This document shows positions 13,073-22,500 of a stretch of 26,490 nt of DNA, one piece after another. Both the position numbers and the translations under genes were made by a program. This stretch comes from a virus. The stretch's first letter is position 1; each line of letters begins with the position of its first letter. The notes under the pieces are model-generated. The model made no database searches. It worked only from the letters and a program-made list of their open reading frames with translations, and had not been told where the DNA came from. The stretch covers positions 1-26,490 of IMG/VR virus record IMGVR_UViG_3300025128_003582; one strand, given 5' to 3'.

Positions 13073-15883
13073 ATGTCTGATCCAATACTAACAGACGAAG
13101 AAAAAGCAAAAATGATTGCTGCAACCGGAGGCATAAACTTTGGCGGCAGTGGTGATTTTATTTTCGGGAATAACCTACCTAATAGGGATTACGGAAATAT
13201 TGCGGGGCAAATTTTTGCACAACAACCCAGAGACTTAGGTAACTTAGGTGTAGATTTAAATGCTAACAGGGATGCACTGGATGCGTTGGTTGATGCAGGG
13301 TTAGTAGATTTAGGGTCTATGGGAATTATGGGGCCTATGGGTGGTATGGGAAGTTCTGCACCTGCCATAACTGAACAGGATCAAATAGACGCTGCACAAA
13401 GATACGCAAACTTAGTATTAGGGCCGCAACCTACAACAGCAGAACAATTTGCTGATATAGAAAAAGCAAAACAAGCCTTAATAGATTTAAATGTAAGTAG
13501 AGAACAAATTGAAGCAGCTACAGTTACTGATATTTTTGGAAACGAAAAAAGTGTGGATACTTCCCGTGGTATATCAGGAGTTATGGGGCCAACAGTAGGT
13601 GGAGCACTGGGGGGTATTGCTGACACAGTAATTGACAAATACGGGACAGGCGCACTTAAAGCATTGGACGCTTACATGAGCCTTTTTGGTTATGATGCAG
13701 ATGATCTTTTAAAAGATAGCTCCGTGGCTTTTAACCCCCTTGCTCCGGGCGCTACTTATATTTTTGGGGAAGACGGTAAAGTCAAAACAACTCCTTTAGG
13801 AACAACTTCTGCTGGAAATCCTGTGGTGTTAGGTGGCCCAATAGGTGCAGCGGGGTCTGTAATTGGTGATTTAGCAAGGGGGGATATAGACATAGCAGGG
13901 ATACCCGGAGCTATAGTAGATGCAATAGGTGGCCCAGCAGGTGCAGTTCAAACGGTAGCTGGTGCATTAAATGTTGCTGATGACACCGAATCCAAAGATA
14001 AAGTTAAGGTAGACGCTACAGGAGCGGCAGCAGCTTCTCTTTTAGATAATGATGATGATAAAGATGAAACAAAAACTGATGCAGCATCTACAGCATCTAC
14101 TGATAAAGCGGAACCAGACGCACCAAAAACAGGTGGGGTCGGTATACCTGAACCAGAAGCACCAAAAACAGGTGGAGTCGGTATACCTGAACCAGAAAAA
14201 CCTTTTACTTATGAAGCTGACCCAGACAGACCTTTTACTGTAGAAGATATGATGAGGATAGGTGGTTTCGGTCAAGTTGACAAAGAACCAAAAGTTGATA
14301 CAGGAGATGCGCCCAGAGCTAAAGTCTTAGACCTACCAGACAAATCTATAAAAACTAGTAGTGGTGGAGCTGCTGCTGCGGGTGGAGCTGCTGCTGGCGG
14401 TGGCGGTGGCGGTGGAGGTGGCGGTGGGATGCCCGCAGGTGGCGGTGGGACACGGACAATTTCTGGTGGTCCCGGCCCGCTAGTCGATATAGACTATCTA
14501 TATGATATGGCAGGAAGTTTAGCTCAACCTTTTTTAAGTACAGAAGATGAAGACGAGGAAGACCTTAAAGTTTACGCGAAAGGTGGTGGACACGTGAAAA
14601 AATTTAGTAATGGCACGCTAATACAAAAAGATAGCAGTGGCTTTACCTTAAATCCTAATAGTGCTTTAGGTGGCGGTAGTGGCAGTAACACACAAGCCAA
14701 AGGTAAATTCAACTTCCGAGATTTTATTGACCAAAACGCATTAGGTATTGCAGGTGCTCTAGTGGGTGGTTTATTAGGCACTTCAGACAAGGGAAGCAGC
14801 GCACCCGTAGGTTACCAAGGTGGTATCCCTGATTACAAATTTAATAGAACACTAAAAGACAATGCGTTTAGCAATGTACTAGATGCACAAGGTAATAGAA
14901 TTAACCCGTTAGCCGCTACAGAAACTAGCACTATGCGTAGGCCCGGAGGCATGGGCAGGTCTTACTTTGACTACGGAGATGAGCTTTTTACTGGGACAGG
15001 CACTATGCAAGGCGTGGGGCTTCCCTCTCTTGTAGAAACTGATACTACTGCTACTACTGATACTACTGCTACAGGTTTACCTCCGGGTCTTACGTATACC
15101 CCTGTAGATGATGTAGATACTACCGAAGGTGCGTTTGGTGGTGCGGGTGCTGTCGATACAGGGATTGGAGCTGTTACACCTACACCTGCTGCTACACCTA
15201 CACCTGCTGCTACACCTACACCTGTTGCTGCACCTACACCTAGCGCCTATGACCTTTTAATGGCAGGGGCAGAACCTTCATCAGATAACATAGGCACAGT
15301 CGTAGATGCAATAAGACGTGGAGAAGCAACTATTCCACAGGTAGCAGGTAAATTTGATGCGGGAACATTAGATGTTGCGGAGGACTTGTTAAGGAACAGA
15401 GGGTTTACTCCTCCTGAAGTTGTAAAATATATGGGTCGAGAAGGGCTTACAGAAGAAGAATTAATAGTGCGTTTACTTGATGCAGGTAAGACCACACCTG
15501 AAGAAGTCGCTGCTTATTACAGTAATGATCCTAAGTTTGAAGGTATTACGGCAGATCAGATTCGGGACAATTTCAATACTAGTGGTTTCAAAGACCTTAC
15601 TCGTGAATTAGCTCAAGGTGGCCCTTTAAATAACTACTATTTAGGTGGACCTACAGACGGTATGGCCGACCTTATACCTGCCAGTATAGATGGAACACAA
15701 CCCGCCGCGTTAAGCGATGGGGAATTTGTAATACCTGCTGATGTCGTTAGTCATTTAGGTAATGGCAACTCAGATGCGGGGGCGAACCAATTAATGTCAA
15801 TGATGGATAGGGTGCGTAATGCTCGTACAGGGACAACTAAACAAGGTACGGAAATAAACCCTACGAAAATGATGCCAGCTTGA
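13073..15883 (+). CDS. long low-complexity virion protein with a conserved C-terminal motif
   Basis: 936 residues; ATG 13073, 6 bases after the previous stop. Mostly disordered in composition: Ala/Gly/Asp-rich first half; a tandem pair of APKTGGVGIPEPE (residues about 350-375); a Gly/Ala run near 432-460; Thr/Ala/Pro repeats ATPTPA near 702-722. Helices such as KTTPEEVAAYYSND occur late. The C-terminus contains the conserved phage phrase DLIPASIDGTQPAALSDGEF then VIPADVVSHLGNGNSDAGA, found at the ends of many virion proteins of related phages. Probably an internal or ejected virion protein; the C-terminal motif may be a packaging or assembly tag (inference). Codon use looks like the neighbours. 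Confidence 0.65.
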   Translation: MSDPILTDEEKAKMIAATGGINFGGSGDFIFGNNLPNRDYGNIAGQIFAQQPRDLGNLGVDLNANRDALDALVDAGLVDLGSMGIMGPMGGMGSSAPAITEQDQIDAAQRYANLVLGPQPTTAEQFADIEKAKQALIDLNVSREQIEAATVTDIFGNEKSVDTSRGISGVMGPTVGGALGGIADTVIDKYGTGALKALDAYMSLFGYDADDLLKDSSVAFNPLAPGATYIFGEDGKVKTTPLGTTSAGNPVVLGGPIGAAGSVIGDLARGDIDIAGIPGAIVDAIGGPAGAVQTVAGALNVADDTESKDKVKVDATGAAAASLLDNDDDKDETKTDAASTASTDKAEPDAPKTGGVGIPEPEAPKTGGVGIPEPEKPFTYEADPDRPFTVEDMMRIGGFGQVDKEPKVDTGDAPRAKVLDLPDKSIKTSSGGAAAAGGAAAGGGGGGGGGGGMPAGGGGTRTISGGPGPLVDIDYLYDMAGSLAQPFLSTEDEDEEDLKVYAKGGGHVKKFSNGTLIQKDSSGFTLNPNSALGGGSGSNTQAKGKFNFRDFIDQNALGIAGALVGGLLGTSDKGSSAPVGYQGGIPDYKFNRTLKDNAFSNVLDAQGNRINPLAATETSTMRRPGGMGRSYFDYGDELFTGTGTMQGVGLPSLVETDTTATTDTTATGLPPGLTYTPVDDVDTTEGAFGGAGAVDTGIGAVTPTPAATPTPAATPTPVAAPTPSAYDLLMAGAEPSSDNIGTVVDAIRRGEATIPQVAGKFDAGTLDVAEDLLRNRGFTPPEVVKYMGREGLTEEELIVRLLDAGKTTPEEVAAYYSNDPKFEGITADQIRDNFNTSGFKDLTRELAQGGPLNNYYLGGPTDGMADLIPASIDGTQPAALSDGEFVIPADVVSHLGNGNSDAGANQLMSMMDRVRNARTGTTKQGTEINPTKMMPA
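14120..14197 (+). repeat. 39-bp tandem repeat pair in a virion gene
   Basis: Two copies of a 13-codon unit (APKTGGVGIPEPE), starting at 14120 and 14159, with very few differences. In-frame, so probable slippage or duplication in a flexible linker. Confidence 0.8.
15178..15240 (+). repeat. 18-bp Thr/Pro/Ala repeat
   Basis: Tandem in-frame units close to ACACCTACACCTGCTGCT, coding ATPTPA. About three units plus a degenerate one. Confidence 0.8.
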
Positions 15884-15892
15884 GGTACTAAA

Positions 15893-16723
15893 ATGTCAAA
15901 CGGTAATTACACAGGATTAGAAACTTCATTATCTCCCTACGCTGGTCCTTATGTGTCAGAGATGTTGGGAAAAGGCGCGGCATTAGCCGATACGCCTTAT
16001 ACTGGTTACGGAGGACCATTGACTGCTGGCCCTTCTGCATTACAAAGTCAGGCATTTCAAGGACTTGCCTCGTTAGGAATGCCACAAGCATCAGCCGCAG
16101 GATCGTTTACGGGTGCAGGGTATACCCCCCTTACAGCCGAACAGTTGACTGAGGGAGCACAACCCAGTTTTACTCCTGCAAGTGACAATGTAGTACAACA
16201 GTACATGACACCTTACTTACAAAGCGTGCTTCAACCTCAGTATGACGCAGCTAGACGCGATGCTGAAATAGCACAACAAGCGGTGCAATCTCAATACAGT
16301 AAAGCAGGTGCATTTGGAGGTGGTAGACAAGCTATCGGAGAAGCAGAACTAGACAGAGGGCTTCTGGATAGACTAGCAGGTATAACAGGACAAGGTTACC
16401 AGCAAGCCTACACTGATGCACAAAATATGTTTGATAGGGATAGAGACTACGGACTTCGAGCCTTACGCGCTCAACAGATAGGCGGTGACGAACAACGAAA
16501 TATAGAGCAGCAGGGAGTAATGGCTGACATAGCTCAGTTTGAAGAGGAGCGTGATTTTCCTTACAAGCAAACGCAATACATGCAGTCTCTATTGCAGGGT
16601 CTACCTATTTCAACACAGGCATATCAGTATTCTGAACCAAGTACTTTTAATACTGCTTTGGGCAGTGCAGGTGGCGTATTACAACTTTTCGAGCAACTGG
16701 GATTTTTAGGAGATAAAACATGA
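15893..16723 (+). CDS. virion protein of the YMTPYLQ / GAFGGGRQA family
   Basis: 276 residues; ATG 15893. Contains QQYMTPYLQSVLQPQYDAARRDAEIAQQ, SKAGAFGGGRQAIGEAELDRGL and, near the C-terminus, FEEERDFPYKQTQYMQSLLQGLP: motifs of a conserved phage virion protein in related marine phages, where it sits among ejection proteins. The first 100 residues are low-complexity, with GYGGPLTAGPSALQSQAFQGLASLG. The middle is alpha-helical and Gln-rich. Ends with ATGA overlap to the next gene at 16720. No known catalytic residues. An internal virion or DNA-ejection role is inferred. Confidence 0.7.
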   Translation: MSNGNYTGLETSLSPYAGPYVSEMLGKGAALADTPYTGYGGPLTAGPSALQSQAFQGLASLGMPQASAAGSFTGAGYTPLTAEQLTEGAQPSFTPASDNVVQQYMTPYLQSVLQPQYDAARRDAEIAQQAVQSQYSKAGAFGGGRQAIGEAELDRGLLDRLAGITGQGYQQAYTDAQNMFDRDRDYGLRALRAQQIGGDEQRNIEQQGVMADIAQFEEERDFPYKQTQYMQSLLQGLPISTQAYQYSEPSTFNTALGSAGGVLQLFEQLGFLGDKT

Positions 16724-19596
16724 GGATGCAACAGGCAGGTATAATTGATCCCCGTGCGCTTCAACAAGCTCGACAGAATCCTCGTGTGCAGATGGCAGAA
16801 GGGTTGGCAAGCAGTGGTATTGCAGGTGCATTGAAAGAGCTAATTGATGACAGGGTAACAATGGAAGCGATGGAGCTAGTCGCCGCTGCCGATAGAGATG
16901 AAGCAGCAAAAATGACTGATAAGCCCAGCATCAAAGACAGTAATACACAGGGTATTAATCAGCTTGTGCAGACACTTGCCCCCGGAATGCAACTACGGAA
17001 CAACCAGATACAAAAATCGCAAATGCAAAAGATGCTAGGTCTAGGCGGTCAACCTGCCCCCAATATGCGTATGGCTGACGGTGGGATTGTTGGGTTTGAG
17101 GAAGGCGGTAGTACCGGAAGAGATTTTACCAGAGGCAATAATTTTAGTCGCCATGAAGCTATGTATGGCCCAATACTCAGGAAACTAGGGGTAGGCCCAA
17201 TGTATGACTTTGGTGGCGGGCTAAACGAAGACTTTATGAACAGGGCAAAGAAACGAGCTGCTGTAGAAAAGTATGGACCGGATGCTGCTATGCCAGTAGG
17301 TAGTAACCAACCTATACCTATGCTTATGCAAAAGTATGGCAGTAAAAGGGTAATGGAATTTTTTGACAGACAAAAAGAATTAAAAGAAGAAAGTAAGTCT
17401 GTAGCACCTGAGTATAGAGATGCTTTTAATGACAAAGAAGCTCTCTTTATATCAGACTTTTCTGACATGTTAGAGGATATAAACCAAGCTCAAAGTGGTT
17501 CCTTAGATATTAGTGAAGAAGCGGGAATGGGTTTATCTCCTATGGCTCCTATGGCCCCTATTCCTACTCCGTTAAACGCTATTAGAAGACCTCAAAAACT
17601 TTCTGGGATGGCAGACGGCGGTATCGTTGCACTCAAAGAAGGTGGCTTTCCAGACCTAAGTGGAGATGGAAAAGTTACGCAAAAAGATATTCTTATGGGT
17701 CGTGGTGTAGTGGATAAAGCACAGGGCGGCATTGTTGGATTTAATCCGGGCGGTTCTGTAGAAATAGATGGTAAACAAGTGCCTGTTTATCAACAGCAAT
17801 TTAGAGATTTTACCGGGCCTTCAGACCAGCAAAAAGATTTTGAAGAGATTGTTTCATGGATACAGACGTACAATATTGAGCCTGAAATATCAAATGCTAT
17901 ATTGAGAAATCCAAATAGCGTGGCTGGGAATCAAATAGATACGCTTAAGCAAGTTTTAGTAGGGGCAGGAGGCCGAACTTTAGATGAAATAAACAACATA
18001 GTGGCTAACTTTCCTTCTCTAAGTGCAGGACAAAATGTTAACCCCAGAGGGGAACGTGACTTTTCACGTTTAGAAGATTCTCCAGAACCTCAAGGACTCA
18101 TGGCGTTAGGTCAAAATAGGGCTAGAGAGAATGAAGAACGTAGACGTGCAACTCGATCACAGCCCATGACCCCAGAAGAAATAGCACGGCAAAGAGTTAT
18201 GGCAGGTTTATCCTCTGGTGTTGAAAAACCCCCACTGTCTGAGTTTCAGCAAAGCCTAAGAGATGTAGGGGAGTTAAACGTAGAACAACAACTACTTGAT
18301 GCTGAACAACGGTTATCGGATGAACAACGGGCTTTAGAGGATAGAGAAATAGATTTTCTTAATAAAGTTTCTGGTGAATCCGACAGAATGGCTGCGTTAA
18401 ACTACGGAATTAACCCAGAGAATGCAAGAATGAATCCTCCTAATCTAAATATTGCTGGTAACATAAAAGATTTTGTAGAGGAATCTGGTTTAGGTAGTTT
18501 AGATTACGAAGGTTTTGCTAGAAGCATATTACCTAAAGCAACAGATGTTTCAACGAAAAGCACTGATCCATCGCTTGGTAGATATTTAGGTGCTTTTACT
18601 AGTGATATGTTTACAGGGCCGAGTAGAGCAATAGATGCGATTGTAGGTTCGGATTTTATTACCGACGTACAAGAAGGTTATTACGGAGAAGAACCCGGAA
18701 CACGAGATGACGCTGAAATAGCTACAGACGTAATCCAAACTAGCCCGATAAGAGAAGAACCAACAACCACGCCAGATAATGTTGAAAAGCCTTCACGCAC
18801 GGAAATAGATGCTGCGACTGTGGAGGCAATGAAATCAGAAGAATCTCCTACAGAAGTAGGACCAGAAACTTTTAGGACTGAGACTTTCCAAGAAACATTA
18901 GCACTTGATCCTTCTACTACAGGGTATGAAGAAAAACTCGATGAAATTATGCAACGAGCAAATAGTCCTACACGTATACTCGCTACTTTTTTGCAGGGCG
19001 TGGGAGAAGGTAAGACTATCGGGCAAGGACTGATGGCTGGAGGTAAAGCTATAGCTGCTGCTGAAAGGGCTTACGATGCACAAGAAATTCAACTACGCGG
19101 CTTGTTAGAGCAACAGCGTATAAGCCAACAGAATTTCAATATAAATATGCAGAAGATTGCTAACGAGAAAGAACAGCTTAGAATCATGGAAGACAACTAC
19201 AAACGTACGGCTCAAGTTAGAAGCGCCTACAACGATATTTTGAGCACTTACTATGATGACATGATTAGCGCACAGCGTAGTAGAGATACGGCAAGTCTGA
19301 TAAGCACTAGAGCTGAAATAGCAGCAGACTTTAGAGGTAATCCTATACTACATGAAGATGTCATCCGACAAGTAGCCCAGCAACAAGCTGGAGGTGGCTT
19401 AAATACTAGACAGCTTGATAAGTATATAGAACAACAGGGAGGTAACTCCGCTTTTATGGAAGCTGCGGAAAGTGCTTTTATTAACCAGTTGTTCCCCGGT
19501 TTAAGTGGGTTGGGTGGAAGTGTAGGTGCAGGAACAGGAGGAAATATTCAAATAGACCAAGAAACAAACGACTTAATTACTCAGTATACCCAATAA
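16720..19596 (+). CDS. large virion protein with EF-hand-like loop and DGGIVGF repeats
   Basis: 958 residues; ATG 16720 overlaps the previous TGA. Residues about 118-129, 298-309 and 335-347 carry DGGIVGFEEGG, DGGIVALKEGG and QGGIVGFNPGG: a recurring short motif in phage virion proteins. At 312-323 DLSGDGKVTQKD matches a dockerin-like Ca2+ loop (D312, S314, D316, T320, D323), followed by ILMGRG. Middle 370-740 is acidic and mostly disordered or helical; the part from 740 on, with FLQGVGEGKTIGQGLMAGGK then ERAYDAQEIQLRGLLEQQRI and MQKIANEKEQLRIMEDNY, is alpha-helical and probably coiled coil. Likely an internal or ejection protein; no hydrolase motif recognised. Confidence 0.65.
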   Translation: MRMQQAGIIDPRALQQARQNPRVQMAEGLASSGIAGALKELIDDRVTMEAMELVAAADRDEAAKMTDKPSIKDSNTQGINQLVQTLAPGMQLRNNQIQKSQMQKMLGLGGQPAPNMRMADGGIVGFEEGGSTGRDFTRGNNFSRHEAMYGPILRKLGVGPMYDFGGGLNEDFMNRAKKRAAVEKYGPDAAMPVGSNQPIPMLMQKYGSKRVMEFFDRQKELKEESKSVAPEYRDAFNDKEALFISDFSDMLEDINQAQSGSLDISEEAGMGLSPMAPMAPIPTPLNAIRRPQKLSGMADGGIVALKEGGFPDLSGDGKVTQKDILMGRGVVDKAQGGIVGFNPGGSVEIDGKQVPVYQQQFRDFTGPSDQQKDFEEIVSWIQTYNIEPEISNAILRNPNSVAGNQIDTLKQVLVGAGGRTLDEINNIVANFPSLSAGQNVNPRGERDFSRLEDSPEPQGLMALGQNRARENEERRRATRSQPMTPEEIARQRVMAGLSSGVEKPPLSEFQQSLRDVGELNVEQQLLDAEQRLSDEQRALEDREIDFLNKVSGESDRMAALNYGINPENARMNPPNLNIAGNIKDFVEESGLGSLDYEGFARSILPKATDVSTKSTDPSLGRYLGAFTSDMFTGPSRAIDAIVGSDFITDVQEGYYGEEPGTRDDAEIATDVIQTSPIREEPTTTPDNVEKPSRTEIDAATVEAMKSEESPTEVGPETFRTETFQETLALDPSTTGYEEKLDEIMQRANSPTRILATFLQGVGEGKTIGQGLMAGGKAIAAAERAYDAQEIQLRGLLEQQRISQQNFNINMQKIANEKEQLRIMEDNYKRTAQVRSAYNDILSTYYDDMISAQRSRDTASLISTRAEIAADFRGNPILHEDVIRQVAQQQAGGGLNTRQLDKYIEQQGGNSAFMEAAESAFINQLFPGLSGLGGSVGAGTGGNIQIDQETNDLITQYTQ

Positions 19597-19597
19597 A

Positions 19598-22500
19598 ATG
19601 GCAACTTTAGACCAACTTAGCCAAGCATTAAAAAATGCTCACGCTGCGGGAGATACAAACGCAGCAGAAAAACTAGCGGGTGTATTACAAAACCAAATTA
19701 GTAATCAAGTTCCCCCAGCTACTCCCGAATTAGGTTTAATGGACACCTTCGGGGGTGGCGTATCACGAGGCTTGTCCCGTCTAGGTTCCACCTTTACTGA
19801 TATTATCCCTGCTATGGTAGGAAGTGCCGTAGGTGCAGATGAATATGCCCAAGAACAATTCGCTGAAGCAGCAGAAAAGCAACGAATAAGCGAACTACTT
19901 AATCCCACCCAGTTTGCTAGTTACAAAGACGTAGAAGGTATTGGAGACTTTACCCGCTTTGTAGGTGAAACTATTGGTGAGCAGGTGGGTAACCTTGGTC
20001 TTACTGTAGGCACAGCTTTGACAGGCGGAGCTGCCGCACCCGCATTGTTAGGGGGTAGAGCTTTAGCTACTAAAGCAGCAACAGAAGCAGCAAAAAAAGC
20101 AGCCGCTACTACGGTGGCTAAACAGGCCGCTACCGGACAACTAGCAGGTGCAGCTTTTGGTTCTTACGCCCTTAACGCACCCGAAGTCTTTGAAAACATC
20201 TACCGTGAAACAGGTGAAACAGCCCCCGGTACGGCTCTTATCTTTGGTGCAGGAGCAGCGGCACTAGACTCAATACTACCTGCTGCACTAGCGCGTAATA
20301 TCTCTGGCCCTATGAAAGCAGGGATAGTCACTAAGTTACTGGAACGTTCGGGTATGCAACAAGGTGTGCTGCGTTCGGGTACTGCGGGACTGTTCTCTGG
20401 TCTAGGCGTGGAAGGCATAACAGAAGGCGCACAAGAAGGCATCAGTATAGCGGCTGAAAGATTCATTGATGACAACCCTGACGTGTTCGGCAGCAAAGAG
20501 TTTGACCGGATAATGGAAGCAAGCGTTAGGGGTGCTGTAGCAGGTGGAGGCTTTGGTACTGTTGGCGGTGGTGTACAAGGTGCTAGGGAATCGGCTGAAA
20601 CTTCTAGTCGTTTGCGCGACATGAAAGAAGCGGAAGAACTTAGACAAAAAACTGAAGAGAAATATGGAGGACAACAAGAGCTTCCTTTTGCAGCTCCCGT
20701 TACAGAAGACCAGTCTCGTCAGGAAAGACAGGAAAGTTTGAAGGTTATGCGTGGTCAAGCCGCAGCACAACAAGCTAGAGAAGAAACTTTAGCTGTTCAG
20801 GAAGCAGAACAGATAACTCCTATAGTCTCTAAAGCGGCTGCATTAGAAACAGCACGGCGCAGAAATTTAGATGTGCCTAAAACAGGCACTGTTAAAGGGT
20901 TAAACAAAGAACAAAAAGAAATAGTAGAGCAAGTACGACGTGAAGAAACCGAACGTATTTTGTACGAAGATGCTATTGCTGAATCGCAAGCTACAGGAGT
21001 TGAGTTTGATCCTACTAAACCTTTTGGACAACTTAACCCGCAAGAACGTGAACTATTAGATACATTAGCAGATAGACGTAGGGGTAGAAAAGGTAAACAA
21101 CAATCTGAATTGTTTACGGGTAAAGGTGAAATTGAGCCTAAACTAGAAAGAAAAGCAAAAGCGTTTGACAGAGAGCAAGCAAAAATAGCGAGAGAAGCAG
21201 AACAAAAACGCAAAGCACAAGAGAAACTTGACGCACAACGACGTAAGCAGTTGTTAGGCGCGAAGCAATTAGACTTACCTTTAGAACCGTCTAAGCAAGA
21301 ACGTGCAGTTAGACAAGCCAACCTTGAAGATGTTGTACGAGAAGAAGCGGAAGGAATAGTCGATGCAAGGTTTGAAGGGCAAAGCAGACCCGACAACTTT
21401 GAAGATTTAGTGGAACAAGAAATAGAGACAATAAACCAACGTTCTTTTGAAGGACAAGGCGATGTGTTTGCAGGTATGCCAGAGGGTGAGATAACTCGTG
21501 CTCCTGCTATAGGTACAGCACTTAATGACTTCCTAGCAGAAAAAAACATACCCGTTAATTCTGCTACAAAAAAAGCCTTGGCAGGTAAAGATTTGGCTGT
21601 ACCTGAACAACGCCAAGAAGCTGTTAATGAGTTAAATACAGTCCTTGAAAACACTAAAGGTAAAGAACCTTACAAGAAAAAAATAGATGCAGCCATTGTT
21701 GCCTTGGGCGGCACACCTGTTCAAACCACAGAAATTATTGCTGATATTACAAAGGATCAACTACGAGCCGTAAATGAGTTTGTAGATGACATACTTGTAC
21801 CCAAAAAACGAAAAACTAAAACTAAAACTAAAGCGAAGTCAACAAAACCTGTTGTTACTAAAAGTTTTGCTGATGAATTAGCACAAAGTTCGTCACTTAC
21901 TGAGGGGGCCAGCACAGGGACAGGGACAGGGACAGGGACAGAGACAAAGAAAACAGGCCAAACAAGTGTTTTTGACCGTAGGGGTAAAACATCATTTAAC
22001 AAACCTACCTACCAAGGCAAAGCACTTAACAGAGCGCAACGACGTATGGCTGAGAGGGGTAACTTTAAGCAACTACTAAGTGACCTTATAAACACTCAGC
22101 CTAGAGAAATACAACAAGTACTGCGTAAGATACGTTCACAGAGCTTGGCTACCAAGCTAGTCATTGGTGCTACGCCAGAAGGCACAAGCGGGTACTATGA
22201 CGCTGCAACTGACACTATAGTTTTAAATCCGCAGGAAGGAGTTTTTTCAGGGCTTACAGAGCACACGTTTTTGCACGAGGCAACCCACGCCGCGTTAGCA
22301 CAAGCTCTTAATAACCCAGACTTACAGATAACTAAAGACTTTTTTAAGTTCTATTCTGATATAAAAGATCAGATGGGAGATATGTACGGTGGTCAGGATT
22401 TACAAGAGTTTGCCGCAGAATTAGTAGGTAACCCTGAGTTTCAAGCACTACTTAAAGATACTAAAGCACCGGATGCTCCAGCTAGTAAAAATCTGTTTCG

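Noticed and set aside
20797-21654. 285-codon minus-strand open frame inside the giant gene
   Set aside because: Ser/Cys/Leu-rich composition as expected opposite a Lys/Glu/Gln-rich coding region; the + frame is conserved phage protein.
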